DNA from: Gammaproteobacteria bacterium
Lineage (GTDB): Bacteria > Pseudomonadota > Gammaproteobacteria > Acidithiobacillales > Acidithiobacillaceae
Reading direction: 5' to 3'
DNA: 64,000 nt
NCBI GenBank assembly: GCA_023381645.1
Contig: JAMCRJ010000076.1
Location: forward strand, 124,001 to 188,000
In this document: one piece after another, positions 48,210 to 57,887 of the stretch
Position numbering within the stretch: the first letter of the stretch is position 1
Layout: each line of letters begins with the position of its first letter
Position numbers and translations under genes: made by a program
The notes under the pieces: generated by a model
Seen by the model: only the letters and a program-made list of their open reading frames with translations
Told to the model about the DNA's origin: nothing
The model's database searches: none

Positions 48210-50657
48210 TCAGGGGGTATCCCGGAAAGGCCATTGCCAGTCGGTGATTTCCTGCGGGTCCACGCCGTACTCGTACGCATGATTTTTACAGGCGAATTGC
48301 AGGTTGAGCAGGGTCTCACGCACACCGGAACCCGTGTCGCAAAAACGGGGGATCCGGTCAATGGCGTCAATAGCCAAGCTGAACCGGTCGGTCTGGTTGC
48401 GGATGGCGAGTTCCAGCGGTGTGTCGATGTTCCCCTTTTCTTTATAGCCCCGTACATGAATGTGGTGCTGGGCGGGACGTCGGTAGGTGAGCCGGTGTAT
48501 CAGCCAGGGATAGGAGTGAAAATTGAAAATAACCGGTTTTGAGGAGGTGAAGAGTGCCTCGAATTCACGGTCCGTCATGCCGTGGGGGTGTTCGGTATGG
48601 GGCACCAGTTTGAAGAGATCGACGACATTCACAAGGCGTATTTTTATATCAGGTAGATACTGGCGCAGCAGGGCGGTAGCCGCCAGAGATTCCATGGTGG
48701 GCACGTCACCGCAACTGGCCATGACCACGTCCGGCTCTTCTCCCGTGTCGTTACTGGCCCATTCCCATATCCCGGCACCCTTTGCGCAGTGCGCCATGGC
48801 AGCGTCCATGTCCAGATACTGCAGATGCGTTTGCTTATCCGCGACGATCACATTGATATAATTCACGCTTCGCAGGCAATGATCCGTCACCGAGAGCAGG
48901 CAGTTGGCATCGGGTGGGAGATAGATGCGCACGACATTGGGACTCTTGTTGGCGACGACGTCCAGAAAACCTGGGTCCTGGTGGGTGAAACCGTTGTGGT
49001 CCTGGCGCCAGACCAGACCCGTAATCAGTAGGTTGAGTGATGCCACCTTGGCGCGCCAGGGTAATTCGTTGCACTTTTCCAGCCACTTGGCGTGTTGATT
49101 GAACATGGAATCGATGATGTGAATGAAAGCTTCATAGCTGTTGATGAGGCCGTGCCGGCCGCTGAGCAAATAGCCCTCCAGCCATCCCTCCAGGGTATGT
49201 TCGCTGAGCATTTCCATGACCCGCCCGCTCAGCGCCAATGCCCCGCCATCGGCGTCTTCGGGAAAATATGCCCCCAGCCAGACTTTTTGCGTGACATCAT
49301 ATACGGCGTCCAGTTTGTTGGATTGGGTTTCGTCCGGACCGAAGATGCGAAAGTTCTGCATGTTTCGCCGCGTAATCTCCCTGAGAAAGTGTCCCAGGGT
49401 GGGCACATTGTCCGCCCTGGTTCCGCCAGGTTCCTGTACCGCGATGGAAAATGCGCGGAAGTCGGGCATATCCAGAGGGCGGCGTAGCAGACCACCGTTG
49501 GCCACAGGATTGGCGCTCATCCGACGTTTGTCTTTCGGGGCCAGTTCGCGCAGTTCGGGGATGAGCCGCCCCAGCGCGTCGAAGTACTCCTCCGGCTTAT
49601 AGCTGCGCATCCAGGATTCCAGCAGTTTCAGATGCGCCGGATTGGAAAGGACGTCCGGAATGGGGATCTGATGTGCCCGCCAGAAGCCCTCCAGATAGTG
49701 TCCGTCCACCTTGCGGGGTGCGGTCCAGCCCTTGGGGGACCGGAGGATGATCATCGGCCAACGCGGACGGAAGGCCGTACCGGTCTGTCGCGCCTTGTCC
49801 TGAAATTCCCGGATGTTCAATACGCACCGTTCCATGGTGGCAGCCATCGCCTGATGCATGCTCGCAGGGTCGCTCCCTTCCACAAAATAAGGGGTATAAC
49901 CATACCCGATGAATAATGCCTTTAGTTCCTCATGGGTGATGCGAGCCAGAATGGTGGGGTTGTTGATTTTATAGCCGTTGAGATGGAGCACCGGCAGTAC
50001 CGCACCATCGGTAATCGGATTGAGGAATTTATTGCTGTGCCAACTTGTGGCAAGGGGACCCGTTTCTGCTTCCCCGTCGCCTACCATGACCAGGGCGATC
50101 AGGTCGGGGTTGTCGTAGACGGTCCCAAATGCGTGCGAAACACTGTAGCCAAGTTCTCCGCCCTCATGAATACTGCCCGGGGTTTCCGGTGTCGCGTGAC
50201 TACCAATGCCCCCAGGGAATGAAAACTGCTTGAAAAATCGTTGCATTCCTGCGATATCCGGACTTTTGTCCGGATATATCTCCGAGTACGTTCCCTCAAG
50301 GTAGGCCTGAGAGAGCATGGCCGGTGCCCCGTGCCCCGGTCCGGAGATATAGATCGCGTTCAAGTCGTATTTGTTGATCAGTCGATTAAAATGAATATAG
50401 GTGAAACACTGGCCCGCGTCCGATCCCCAGTGGCCCAGCAGGCGGGGTTTGATGTGCTCCGGCTGTAGCGGATCCCGGAGCAACGGATTGTCCCGGAGGT
50501 ATAACATCCCCAGACACAGGTAAAGACTGGCCTGCCAGTAGGCATCGATCTTACGCAGATCATCGGGACTCAGTGGGTGTTCTTCGACTGTCGCGCGGGC
50601 GGTCCCATAGGCGCTGATGCTCTCATCCTCACAAACTGCATCGTGTTCAGGCGTCAT
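48210..50657 (-). CDS. xfp: Xylulose-5-phosphate/fructose-6-phosphate phosphoketolase
   Basis: The enzyme splits xylulose 5-phosphate (and often fructose 6-phosphate) to acetyl phosphate plus an aldose phosphate, using thiamine diphosphate. The 815-residue length is normal. Motifs: [40 protein letters not shown], and the diphosphate-binding [22 protein letters not shown]-terminal [17 protein letters not shown] and [15 protein letters not shown] complete the family pattern. The ATG at 50657 has a TGAGG site upstream; an in-frame ATG at 50669 is possible. No acetate kinase gene is adjacent. In a carbon-fixing cell it could drain Calvin-cycle pentoses to acetyl phosphate (inference). Confidence 0.95.
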   Translation of the reverse strand: MTPEHDAVCEDESISAYGTARATVEEHPLSPDDLRKIDAYWQASLYLCLGMLYLRDNPLLRDPLQPEHIKPRLLGHWGSDAGQCFTYIHFNRLINKYDLNAIYISGPGHGAPAMLSQAYLEGTYSEIYPDKSPDIAGMQRFFKQFSFPGGIGSHATPETPGSIHEGGELGYSVSHAFGTVYDNPDLIALVMVGDGEAETGPLATSWHSNKFLNPITDGAVLPVLHLNGYKINNPTILARITHEELKALFIGYGYTPYFVEGSDPASMHQAMAATMERCVLNIREFQDKARQTGTAFRPRWPMIILRSPKGWTAPRKVDGHYLEGFWRAHQIPIPDVLSNPAHLKLLESWMRSYKPEEYFDALGRLIPELRELAPKDKRRMSANPVANGGLLRRPLDMPDFRAFSIAVQEPGGTRADNVPTLGHFLREITRRNMQNFRIFGPDETQSNKLDAVYDVTQKVWLGAYFPEDADGGALALSGRVMEMLSEHTLEGWLEGYLLSGRHGLINSYEAFIHIIDSMFNQHAKWLEKCNELPWRAKVASLNLLITGLVWRQDHNGFTHQDPGFLDVVANKSPNVVRIYLPPDANCLLSVTDHCLRSVNYINVIVADKQTHLQYLDMDAAMAHCAKGAGIWEWASNDTGEEPDVVMASCGDVPTMESLAATALLRQYLPDIKIRLVNVVDLFKLVPHTEHPHGMTDREFEALFTSSKPVIFNFHSYPWLIHRLTYRRPAQHHIHVRGYKEKGNIDTPLELAIRNQTDRFSLAIDAIDRIPRFCDTGSGVRETLLNLQFACKNHAYEYGVDPQEITDWQWPFRDTP

Positions 50658-50763
50658 GCCAAACCTCATTTTTCTGGAAATGGGTTGAAAGGGATATTGT
50701 TGAAATTATAGGTGACGAAGGGGCGCGGCGGCGGGCGCCTGTCTGCTTGCCATCGGGCGGCGG

Positions 50764-51819
50764 TTAATGGACATGCAGATGGTGCATGTCTGGCGCGTGG
50801 GCGTGGTTGTGGGTCAGCGCCTCGTGCTGGTGCAGGTGGCGATGACGGGCCCCTGGCGCCACCGGGGCTGCATGCGTGTGCTGGTGATGTGTGTCATGCA
50901 CATGGATATGATTATGTTCCATAAGGGTGTGGGTATGGCTATGTTCGTGATGCTCGGTGAGGTGCATCCAGATGCCCCAGCCCATCAGCGCCCCGGCAAT
51001 CACCAGGAGCGGGCCGACCGGAGCCCCGAGCATCACGCTGAGTACGGCACCGACAAAGGGCGCGCTGGAAAAATACGCGCCCGTCCGCGCACTGCCAAGA
51101 TGGCGCAGGCCGACCACAAAAAGGGCGAGGCTGACACCATAGGTGAAAAATCCGAGCAGCATTGCCGCTGCCGCGTTGGGCAGGGCGGGCAGATGGTCAC
51201 CGAGCAGCAACGCCAGGCCGAGGTTGACGCCGCCCGCCACCCACCCCTTATTGGCGGCGATCCAGGTCGTATCCGCCAGAGATATCTTGCGGGTCAGATT
51301 GTTATCCACACCCCAGGCGAAGCAGGCGCCGATGATGGCGGCAGCGGACCAGAGATGGTCAAAATGCACCTGCCCAGGCCAACTGAGGAGGACCATCCCC
51401 AGCACAATCGCCGCCATACCCCAGGCAATGCGCCGGTCAAAACTTTCCCTGAACACCCACCAGGCGAGCAATGTCGTAAACACGGTCTCCGCATTCAACA
51501 ACAGGGATGCCGTCGATGACGCAGCACCCTGCAAACCGATCATGAACAGTACCGGCGCCACGATCCCGCCGGATAGCACCGAAGCGGCAAACCAAAAGGC
51601 ATCCCGGCGCGTCAGCCGCACCGATTCGGCACGTCGCAAGCAGCGATAGAGCGTCAGGCCCAGACCTGAGCCCAAGTAGAGGAGTCCAGCCAGCATCCAC
51701 GGGCTCACCGACGCCAGCAGGATCTTCGCTAGTGGCGTGCCTGCGCCGAAAAGCAGTGCCGACAGAAGAGCGGCCTGAATGCCGGGACGCCTCGCCTGCG
51801 ACTTAACTTTTTCGCGCAA
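50764..51819 (-). CDS. EamA/DMT-family transporter with histidine-rich C-terminal tail
   Basis: The product (351 aa) has ten predicted membrane helices in two EamA halves (GIQAALLSALLFGAGTPLAK; GMAAIVLGMVLLSW; LLGFFTYGVSLALFVVGLRH; LLVIAGALMGWGIWM). The last 66 residues, from HLTEHHEHSHTHTL onward, contain 25 histidines, mostly as HxH and HH. Such tails bind divalent metal. The start is a TTG at 51819; no ATG or GTG is available before the first helix. It begins 14 bases after the Met/Gly-rich gene, so it is probably the last gene of the efflux operon. I infer export of a metal ion or metal chelate; the DMT family also exports amino acids and other metabolites. Confidence 0.82.
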   Translation of the reverse strand: MREKVKSQARRPGIQAALLSALLFGAGTPLAKILLASVSPWMLAGLLYLGSGLGLTLYRCLRRAESVRLTRRDAFWFAASVLSGGIVAPVLFMIGLQGAASSTASLLLNAETVFTTLLAWWVFRESFDRRIAWGMAAIVLGMVLLSWPGQVHFDHLWSAAAIIGACFAWGVDNNLTRKISLADTTWIAANKGWVAGGVNLGLALLLGDHLPALPNAAAAMLLGFFTYGVSLALFVVGLRHLGSARTGAYFSSAPFVGAVLSVMLGAPVGPLLVIAGALMGWGIWMHLTEHHEHSHTHTLMEHNHIHVHDTHHQHTHAAPVAPGARHRHLHQHEALTHNHAHAPDMHHLHVH

Positions 51820-51833
51820 GGGCGTGCTGTGCC

Positions 51834-52250
51834 CTAACGCCGCGGACCGGCACCCATTCCACCGCCCGCCCCGGTTCCCATCATTCCGGCACCAGGGCCC
51901 ATGCCCGCCGCGCCGCCACCCATACCGGCGCCGCCATTCATACGGCCGGGACCCATGCCTGCGCCGCCTGCGGGCGGTACGGCGGGTAAGGTCACCCCTC
52001 GTTTCTTGGCCAGTTCCATCATCTCTTCGTGGTGTTCCTGACGTATCCGTTCGCGTTCCTGGATAGTCTTGGCCGCACGCAATTTAGCGCGATACTCCAT
52101 ACGCTGCTGGGGGGTCATCAACTGGCTGCCATACATCATCTGGTTTTGAACCTGTCCGGCAGCGGGCGCCGCATCTGCGGCGAGGACCACCCCGGTCGGC
52201 AGACACAGGACAGCACCCAAGATCGAAATGAAAAACGATTTTTTAGACAT
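51834..52250 (-). CDS. Periplasmic Met/Gly-rich small protein
   Basis: The product (138 aa) has a signal peptide (MSKKSFFISILGAVLCLPTG, cleavage near VLAADA). A charged helix follows (GSQLMTPQQRMEYRAKLRAA, then ERIRQEHHEEMMELAKKRG). The last 50 residues are almost entirely Gly, Met, Ala and Pro in MGPG- and GMGGG-type steps. The helix motif is found in small periplasmic proteins near RND efflux genes. Methionine clusters bind Cu(I) and Ag(I), so a metal-chaperone role is a reasonable inference. The ribosome site is GGAGGTG. It lies 37 bases behind the RND gene. The function is not known. Confidence 0.65.
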   Translation of the reverse strand: MSKKSFFISILGAVLCLPTGVVLAADAAPAAGQVQNQMMYGSQLMTPQQRMEYRAKLRAAKTIQERERIRQEHHEEMMELAKKRGVTLPAVPPAGGAGMGPGRMNGGAGMGGGAAGMGPGAGMMGTGAGGGMGAGPRR

Positions 52251-52287
52251 CTCGCACCTCCAGTTTATTAACAAGGGTATCAGAATA

Positions 52288-55200
52288 TTAGTTTCCATTG
52301 CCCCTCAATGCAAGGAAACCGGTCCGCTGGTCCGGGTCCGACAGCGGGCGTCTGACGGGCCATGCGGCATATAGTACCGGCGCCAGCCACAAAGACATGA
52401 ACACGGACAGCAGCAGCCCACCCATGACCGCTACCGCGAGGGGCTTGAGCAGGTCGGTACCGTGGCCGATGCCGATGGCCAGTGGCAGAAAGCCGAGGAC
52501 ATCGGCGAGCATGGTCATCAGGATGGGGCGCAGGCGCTGGCGGGCGGCGAGGGCGACCACGGCGGGGCGAGGTTGCGGGCCATCGAGTTGCCGGGCGCGG
52601 GCAAAAATCAGAATCACATTATTGACGGCAATGGCAAAGACCAGCAGCACCCCGAGAAAAGCGGTACTGTCGAGATCGATGCCGAGCAGCAGCAGCGCCA
52701 GCAAGGCTCCCGGTGCCGCCAGCGCAATGGCCAGTAGCGCAGAGATGGCGGCGCGCTGACTGCTGAACTGAAAGCCGAGCAGGATCAGGAGCAAGGCCAG
52801 CGCACCGCCCAGTATCAACGCCATCTGCCGAAAACTTTGGGACTGCTGGCGATAGTAGCCGCCGAGCAGGGTCGTCACGTTCGTGGGCAGATGCAGACCT
52901 GCAACCACCTCGCGTGCCTTGATGGCGGCCTGTGCCAGCCCTTCGCCGGGCTTCGGCTGCAGCCAGACATAGGCGTCGGGCACCAAATTCTGATGGGTCA
53001 CGAAAGGTATCGCGCCCTGCACATGCACGCCGGCGATACTTGCCAGCGGCGTAAAGCTTCCGTCCGGCAGGCGAATGGGGAGGCTGTCCATCGCGCGCGG
53101 GGTGAAATCGTGACCGGCGAGACTGACGCGAATCGGCAGAATCTGCTCGCCGTGCAGAAGGAAGCCCGCCTGCCGCCCCCAGAAACGCGCCTTGACCTGG
53201 CCGGCCAGTACCGGCGGGGTGATGCCATAGATGGCAGCCAGTGGCGACGGGGTGATCTCCAGTTCGGGGCCTGCGGACGGTGACTTGAAGTTCACGGATT
53301 CAAAGGCCTGGCTCTGGCGCAATGCCGCCGCCAGACGCACGCCCTGTGCACGCAGGGTGGCGGAATCCGAGCCGAAGAGATAAACCACCAGCGGCGCGTG
53401 GGCACCCGAAAGATTACCCAGACGCACGATCATCGTCTGGTGAAGGGTCATGGAGAGCAGATTGGGAGCCATCTGACGGAACTGTGCATACAGCGTGCGC
53501 ATCACCGCCTCGGTGCTCTGCGCATGACTGGGCTTGAGGACGATGGCGATTGCCCCTTTGTTCGCTGGCGCATGGAGGAACTGGAAACCGCGTCCCACCA
53601 TCAGCGATGCCCGCTCCACATTGGGATTCTCCAGCGCCACCCGCATGAAATCCCGTCCGACGCGGGTGGTTTCCGCCACGCTGCTGCCGACCGGGGTACG
53701 AAAAGGCACCGAGATCACGCCCTCGTCCCAATGAGGCAGGAAGGCGGTGGGTAAGGTAGTCAGCGTCAGCCATCCCGCGACCGCAAGGAGCAGGACTACC
53801 GGAATAGCCCACCACGGGCGGCGCATGCCGAAAATCAGCCAGCGACTGAAATGTCGGCGTAACCAACGTTCTGCACGGTTTCGCCGGTTTTGGCGCGGAC
53901 GCCCGGCGAGCCATGCGGCCAGTACCGGCGTCACCAGCAGGGCGACGATTTGCGAAGTCATCAGTGCAATGACGATGGCGAGCGCCATATGCCGGAACAA
54001 CAGCCCCAGCGTGCCGGACAAAAAAATCAGCGGTAAAAAGATCAGGCAGGAGGTGAGGGTGGCCAGGGTCATCAGCGGCAGGATTTCGGCGGCACGGCGC
54101 AGGGCGAGCTGTCGTCGCGCGGCGCGGTCGCCATGCAGGCCGTGGAGCCCGCGTTCGATCACCACGATGGCATGATCCACCAATGCACCAATCGCCGCCG
54201 TCAGACCGCCAAGCGTCATGATGTTGAGTCCGTAGCCCAGCGCATGCAACACCAGAAAAGTGGCGGCCAGGGCCAGCGGGACGACTACCAGGGTTGCCAC
54301 TGCCCCGTCGAAACGACCGAGAAATGCCAGGACCACCAGCCAGGCGATCAGACTGCCTAGCCCGAGGGCGATCCAGACGTCGCGCAGGCTGCTGCCGATC
54401 AGATGGCTCAGGTCATAGATGGGTACCAGTTGCACACCGGGTGGCAGGTGCGCCCGCAAGGTTGCCAGACGGTTCTGTACGGCACGGGCGACAGCCACGT
54501 CGTTGGCCCGGGATTGGGACAGCACATCGATGATCAGAGCATGGCGATAGCCGGGAACGGCGGCGTCGGTGAGCAAGGGCGGTGGACCGACCTGCACCTG
54601 CCCCAGTGCGCCCAATGCCAGTGGGGCGCGGATGCCTTCGGCATTGGCCGGGCCGAGGGGCAGGGTGAGGGTGGCCAGATGCGCAGTGTCCACCGGCCGG
54701 GGCGTGGTGGCGACGACAAACTGCTGGTGATAGGCGTGCAGAATGCCGGAGAAAAAAGGGCCCTGGGCGAGACGGAGGGTGTCGATCACCTGCTGCGCCG
54801 TCAGGTGATATTGCGCCAGGCGCACCGGGTTCAGATCGATATGCACCTGCGGCCAGCCGCGGCCGGTGCCCTGCACCTGATAGACACCGGGAATCGCCAG
54901 CAGGGCGGGGCGAACCTGAAAGGCGAAAGTCGGCATCATCGCCGAGCTGTCCAGACGATTGGAAACCAGCGCATACTCGGCGAAGGGGTAGGTGTAGGGT
55001 GCCATGCGCGTCACCCGCATCTGTGCGCCGACGGGTAGGCGGACCTGCGAAAGGCGGGCCTGCAGCATGAGATAAGCGGTCTGCGGATTGACGCCGGGAT
55101 TGAAGTAGACATTGAGCTTGGTGAGTCCATTACCGGTCTGCGAGCGCACCAGCCGGACACCGGGCTGGCCTTTGGCCAGCGCCTCCAGTGGTCTGGTGAT

Positions 55201-55389
55201 CTCGACTTCCATGAACTTGACCGGCAGGCTGCCGTCGTTGACCAGCACCGCCACGCGGGGGAAATCGACATTGGGAAATACGCTTTCCGGCAGACTTCTC
55301 AGGGCAAACCAGCCAGCCGCCAGCAGAAACACGGCAGCGAGGATCACGCTGAAGCGATTTTCCCAGAGAAAATCCAGATAACGCTTCAT
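52288..55389 (-). CDS. RND efflux pump inner-membrane subunit
   Basis: The 1033-residue protein is the proton-driven pump of a tripartite efflux complex. It starts MKRYLDFLWENRFSVILAAV and has the RND features: FPNVDFPRVAVLVND, two six-helix blocks after periplasmic loops, and the proton-relay segment AIGALVDHAIVVIERGLHG with Asp and Glu spaced as in heavy-metal pumps. The C-terminal half has GVLLVFAIAVNNVILIFARA. The spacing resembles CusA/CzcA more than AcrB, but I cannot confirm the substrate from sequence. It overlaps the adaptor gene by four bases. Confidence 0.9.
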   Translation of the reverse strand: MKRYLDFLWENRFSVILAAVFLLAAGWFALRSLPESVFPNVDFPRVAVLVNDGSLPVKFMEVEITRPLEALAKGQPGVRLVRSQTGNGLTKLNVYFNPGVNPQTAYLMLQARLSQVRLPVGAQMRVTRMAPYTYPFAEYALVSNRLDSSAMMPTFAFQVRPALLAIPGVYQVQGTGRGWPQVHIDLNPVRLAQYHLTAQQVIDTLRLAQGPFFSGILHAYHQQFVVATTPRPVDTAHLATLTLPLGPANAEGIRAPLALGALGQVQVGPPPLLTDAAVPGYRHALIIDVLSQSRANDVAVARAVQNRLATLRAHLPPGVQLVPIYDLSHLIGSSLRDVWIALGLGSLIAWLVVLAFLGRFDGAVATLVVVPLALAATFLVLHALGYGLNIMTLGGLTAAIGALVDHAIVVIERGLHGLHGDRAARRQLALRRAAEILPLMTLATLTSCLIFLPLIFLSGTLGLLFRHMALAIVIALMTSQIVALLVTPVLAAWLAGRPRQNRRNRAERWLRRHFSRWLIFGMRRPWWAIPVVLLLAVAGWLTLTTLPTAFLPHWDEGVISVPFRTPVGSSVAETTRVGRDFMRVALENPNVERASLMVGRGFQFLHAPANKGAIAIVLKPSHAQSTEAVMRTLYAQFRQMAPNLLSMTLHQTMIVRLGNLSGAHAPLVVYLFGSDSATLRAQGVRLAAALRQSQAFESVNFKSPSAGPELEITPSPLAAIYGITPPVLAGQVKARFWGRQAGFLLHGEQILPIRVSLAGHDFTPRAMDSLPIRLPDGSFTPLASIAGVHVQGAIPFVTHQNLVPDAYVWLQPKPGEGLAQAAIKAREVVAGLHLPTNVTTLLGGYYRQQSQSFRQMALILGGALALLLILLGFQFSSQRAAISALLAIALAAPGALLALLLLGIDLDSTAFLGVLLVFAIAVNNVILIFARARQLDGPQPRPAVVALAARQRLRPILMTMLADVLGFLPLAIGIGHGTDLLKPLAVAVMGGLLLSVFMSLWLAPVLYAAWPVRRPLSDPDQRTGFLALRGNGN

Positions 55390-56402
55390 GGTTTCTGGAC
55401 CTGCACGGGAGTACCCGCGACGAGACGGGCGTTGCCGGAGCGTATGACGGGTTCCCCGACCCGAAGATCACCGCTGACCCAGGTGCGATCGCCACGGCTG
55501 GCGACGATGCGGATGGGCACTACGACCGCCCGCCCGTGGCGGACGGCGAATACCTCGGCGCGGGCACCGCGCATGACGACGCTGGCTGTCGGCAGAACGA
55601 AGGCTGTTGTCCCTGGCGCTGGCAGTCGCACCTGCAGCCATTCGCCGGGTAATAGCGGGCTGCGGGCGGGCAGGTCGATGTAGACGGACACCAGACCCAG
55701 ATGCCGCGCGCTTTGCCCGACAGAGCGAATCTTGCCGTGCCCTCGCCAGTTGCTGCCATCCAGCCCTACCACTGTCCCCGTCTGCAGTCCTTGCGCCACG
55801 GCAGGCGTGACGTAGGCGTGCGCCCAGGGCGCTCCGCGGCCGGCGAGGATGGCGATGGGCTGGCCGGCGTTGACCACCGCGCCGGCAGGCACCAGATAGT
55901 GCAGGCTCCCGGCGAAAGGGGCGGTTAGTTGCTGCTGGTCCGATTGCGCCTGCAAGACGCGGAGGGCGGACCGGGATTCGTCCAGCGCCAGTTTCGCCTG
56001 CTCCACATCCTGCCGGGAGAGGACACCATCGGCATAGAGTTTCCGGTTACGGAACCACTGGCTGCGGCTGAAAGCGGCCCGCGCCTGAGCGGCACTGATG
56101 CTCGCCCGCAGGCCAGGTGGTGCGATGCGCGCCACCAGAGCACCGTCAGGGATTTGTCCGGCAGGCAGCAGCGGGCCGAGCACCCGGCCGGTCACTGCGG
56201 CGGTCAGGGTCACTTGGCCGTTACTTTCGACGGTGGCGAGTACGGTGTTCTCCTGTTGGGTCGGCGCGGAGGCGACAACGGCCACACGTACCGGCAGTGC
56301 CCAAGCCGCGTCCATGTCGGCCAGCCAGAGTAACATCCCGAGGCCGACGATGGCGGACCAGCGTGGAGAAATGCGGATCATTGAGCGTTTGTGGGGGGTC
56401 AT
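55386..56402 (-). CDS. RND periplasmic adaptor (HlyD/membrane fusion family)
   Basis: The product (338 aa) has a hydrophobic N-terminus (AIVGLGMLLWLADMDAAWAL). A split lipoyl domain is visible (GQVTLTAAVTGRVLGPLLPA and QQLTAPFAGSLHYLVPAGAV) around a short coiled coil (ISAAQARAAFSRSQWFRNRK, then LSRQDVEQAKLALDESRSAL). A beta-barrel domain ends with GEPVIRSGNARLVAGTPV. The coiled coil is short, which fits a compact adaptor. No metal-binding extension is visible. It overlaps both neighbours by four bases, between the outer-membrane channel and the pump. Confidence 0.9.
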   Translation of the reverse strand: MTPHKRSMIRISPRWSAIVGLGMLLWLADMDAAWALPVRVAVVASAPTQQENTVLATVESNGQVTLTAAVTGRVLGPLLPAGQIPDGALVARIAPPGLRASISAAQARAAFSRSQWFRNRKLYADGVLSRQDVEQAKLALDESRSALRVLQAQSDQQQLTAPFAGSLHYLVPAGAVVNAGQPIAILAGRGAPWAHAYVTPAVAQGLQTGTVVGLDGSNWRGHGKIRSVGQSARHLGLVSVYIDLPARSPLLPGEWLQVRLPAPGTTAFVLPTASVVMRGARAEVFAVRHGRAVVVPIRIVASRGDRTWVSGDLRVGEPVIRSGNARLVAGTPVQVQKP

Positions 56403-57703
56403 GACAGCTTCCTTTGATCGGGCAACAAGCCACTATCCAATGCCAGTTGCGCACGTGTCAGGCGGGCCCGGATGGCGGCGCCAGCGGTTTGCAACTGGGC
56501 CTGCACCCAGCCATTCTCCGCTTGTTGTAATGCCAGTGCGCTTTCCGCACCGGCGAGATAACCCTTGCGGGTCATGGTATAGACCGTCCGTGCGGTCTGT
56601 GCCAGCGTCTGTGCATCCTGCAAGGCGTTTGCTGCTGCCTGTGCCGCCCCATAATCGGCCGCCAGACGACTGCGAATCTGCAGTTGCAGCGCCGCCTTGG
56701 CGGCCTGCATGGCGGCCACCTGCTCTTGCGCCGCGGCGACCCGATTCCGGTTGCGGCCAAAGCCAAAGATGGGCACCTGCAGGCTAAGGATCGCCTGCCA
56801 ACCCAACTGCTGGCTTTGCGGCAGTGTCGAGGTGTCCACCCCATAGGCGCCAGTGGCGGCGATGACCGGCAGCCGCGCCGCTTGCCGATAGTGCAACAGT
56901 GATCGCGCCGATTGAATTTCGCCATCGGCGACGCGCAACAGTGGCTGCGACTGGTCGGCTTGCCGGCGGAGCATGACGCCACCCGGCAAAGCGGTGAGTG
57001 GGGCGGCAACGGGTGCCAGTGGGGGCAGCGCCGCCATCCCGTAGCCCGTTTGTAGCGCGAGCACCCGGCGTGCCGCCCGCGCTCGCGGCCGCGCCTGATC
57101 CAGTCCCATCCGGATGCGCACCAGTGTCAATCTGGACTGACTCAGATCCAGGCGCGAGCGTGTCCCCGCCTGGTATCCTTCCTGCGTCGCCTGGAGCATC
57201 TGGCGCGCCGCCGCCAGCGCCTTGCGCCATACGGCCATTTCGTTGTCGTCCAGCGCAAGTTGGTAATATGCCACGGTTACCTGTGCTGCGACTGCAAGCC
57301 GTGCCTGCTGCAGCCGGTAGCGGGCGATGGCCGAGCGGTCGCGTGCCAGCGCCGACAAGGCGTAGGCTTGCGGCGTATACAGTGGGACCTGCAGGCGAAC
57401 CTGTCCGATCAGCTCCCGCGCGCCATTGGCGCTGACAAAGCGCGGCTGGCCGTTCCCATTTTGGGTCCAGATGCCTCCGGTAGTGAGCGAAAGGGCGGGC
57501 AGCAGGTCGGCATGGGCCGCACGACCCTGATCCTGGCGCTCTGCAATCATGTGCTGCGCCTGCCGCACCACCGCCTGATTGACCAGCGCGCGTTGAATGG
57601 CACCCCGTAAAGTCAGATCGTCTGCCGTGGAGGTACCCGAGAGCAGACAGACGCCGATTCCGAGCGCAGTCGCTATCCGCCGTGTTGCGGTTTTGTGCAT
57701 CAT
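56399..57703 (-). CDS. TolC-family outer-membrane efflux channel
   Basis: The product (434 aa) has a signal peptide (ATALGIGVCLLSGTSTADDL). The two OEP repeats typical of TolC/CusC channels are present: LTLRGAIQRALVNQAVVRQA near residue 30 and QPLLRVADGEIQSARSLLHY in the second half. Long helical segments are rich in Ala, Gln and Leu. No lipobox is seen. It is the first gene of the tolC-hlyD-RND-Met/Gly-DMT operon and lies behind the CusR-like box. The start could be 57703 or 57700. Confidence 0.9.
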   Translation of the reverse strand: MMHKTATRRIATALGIGVCLLSGTSTADDLTLRGAIQRALVNQAVVRQAQHMIAERQDQGRAAHADLLPALSLTTGGIWTQNGNGQPRFVSANGARELIGQVRLQVPLYTPQAYALSALARDRSAIARYRLQQARLAVAAQVTVAYYQLALDDNEMAVWRKALAAARQMLQATQEGYQAGTRSRLDLSQSRLTLVRIRMGLDQARPRARAARRVLALQTGYGMAALPPLAPVAAPLTALPGGVMLRRQADQSQPLLRVADGEIQSARSLLHYRQAARLPVIAATGAYGVDTSTLPQSQQLGWQAILSLQVPIFGFGRNRNRVAAAQEQVAAMQAAKAALQLQIRSRLAADYGAAQAAANALQDAQTLAQTARTVYTMTRKGYLAGAESALALQQAENGWVQAQLQTAGAAIRARLTRAQLALDSGLLPDQRKLS

Positions 57704-57870
57704 GCACTGACCTTTACGGTTAAAAACGCGGGATTATTTCGGTGTTTTTCCGGGGGTTTCTGATAATCGGCCACTACAATTTTATCTCCGCACAGGATAA
57801 ATACCGCCATAACTGCTGCGGCCATTGGGGCATCATCGCAAAAGCAGGAAACCGGAAGATGACCACAACC

Positions 57871-57884
57871 TGACAAATTCGTCA
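57871..57884. promoter_or_regulatory. CusR-type operator ahead of the efflux operon
   Basis: TGACAAATTCGTCA is an inverted repeat TGAC-N6-GTCA. It matches the Escherichia coli CusR/CopR box core (TGACAANNTTGTCA) in all but one base. It lies 168 bases upstream of the tolC-like start and 3 bases past the histidine kinase stop. Confidence 0.6.
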
Positions 57885-57887
57885 TGT

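Noticed and set aside
57700..57885. 61-codon minus-strand frame between the kinase and tolC-like genes
   Set aside because: It has no ribosome site, its start overlaps the CusR-type box, and it runs through the expected promoter region of the efflux operon.
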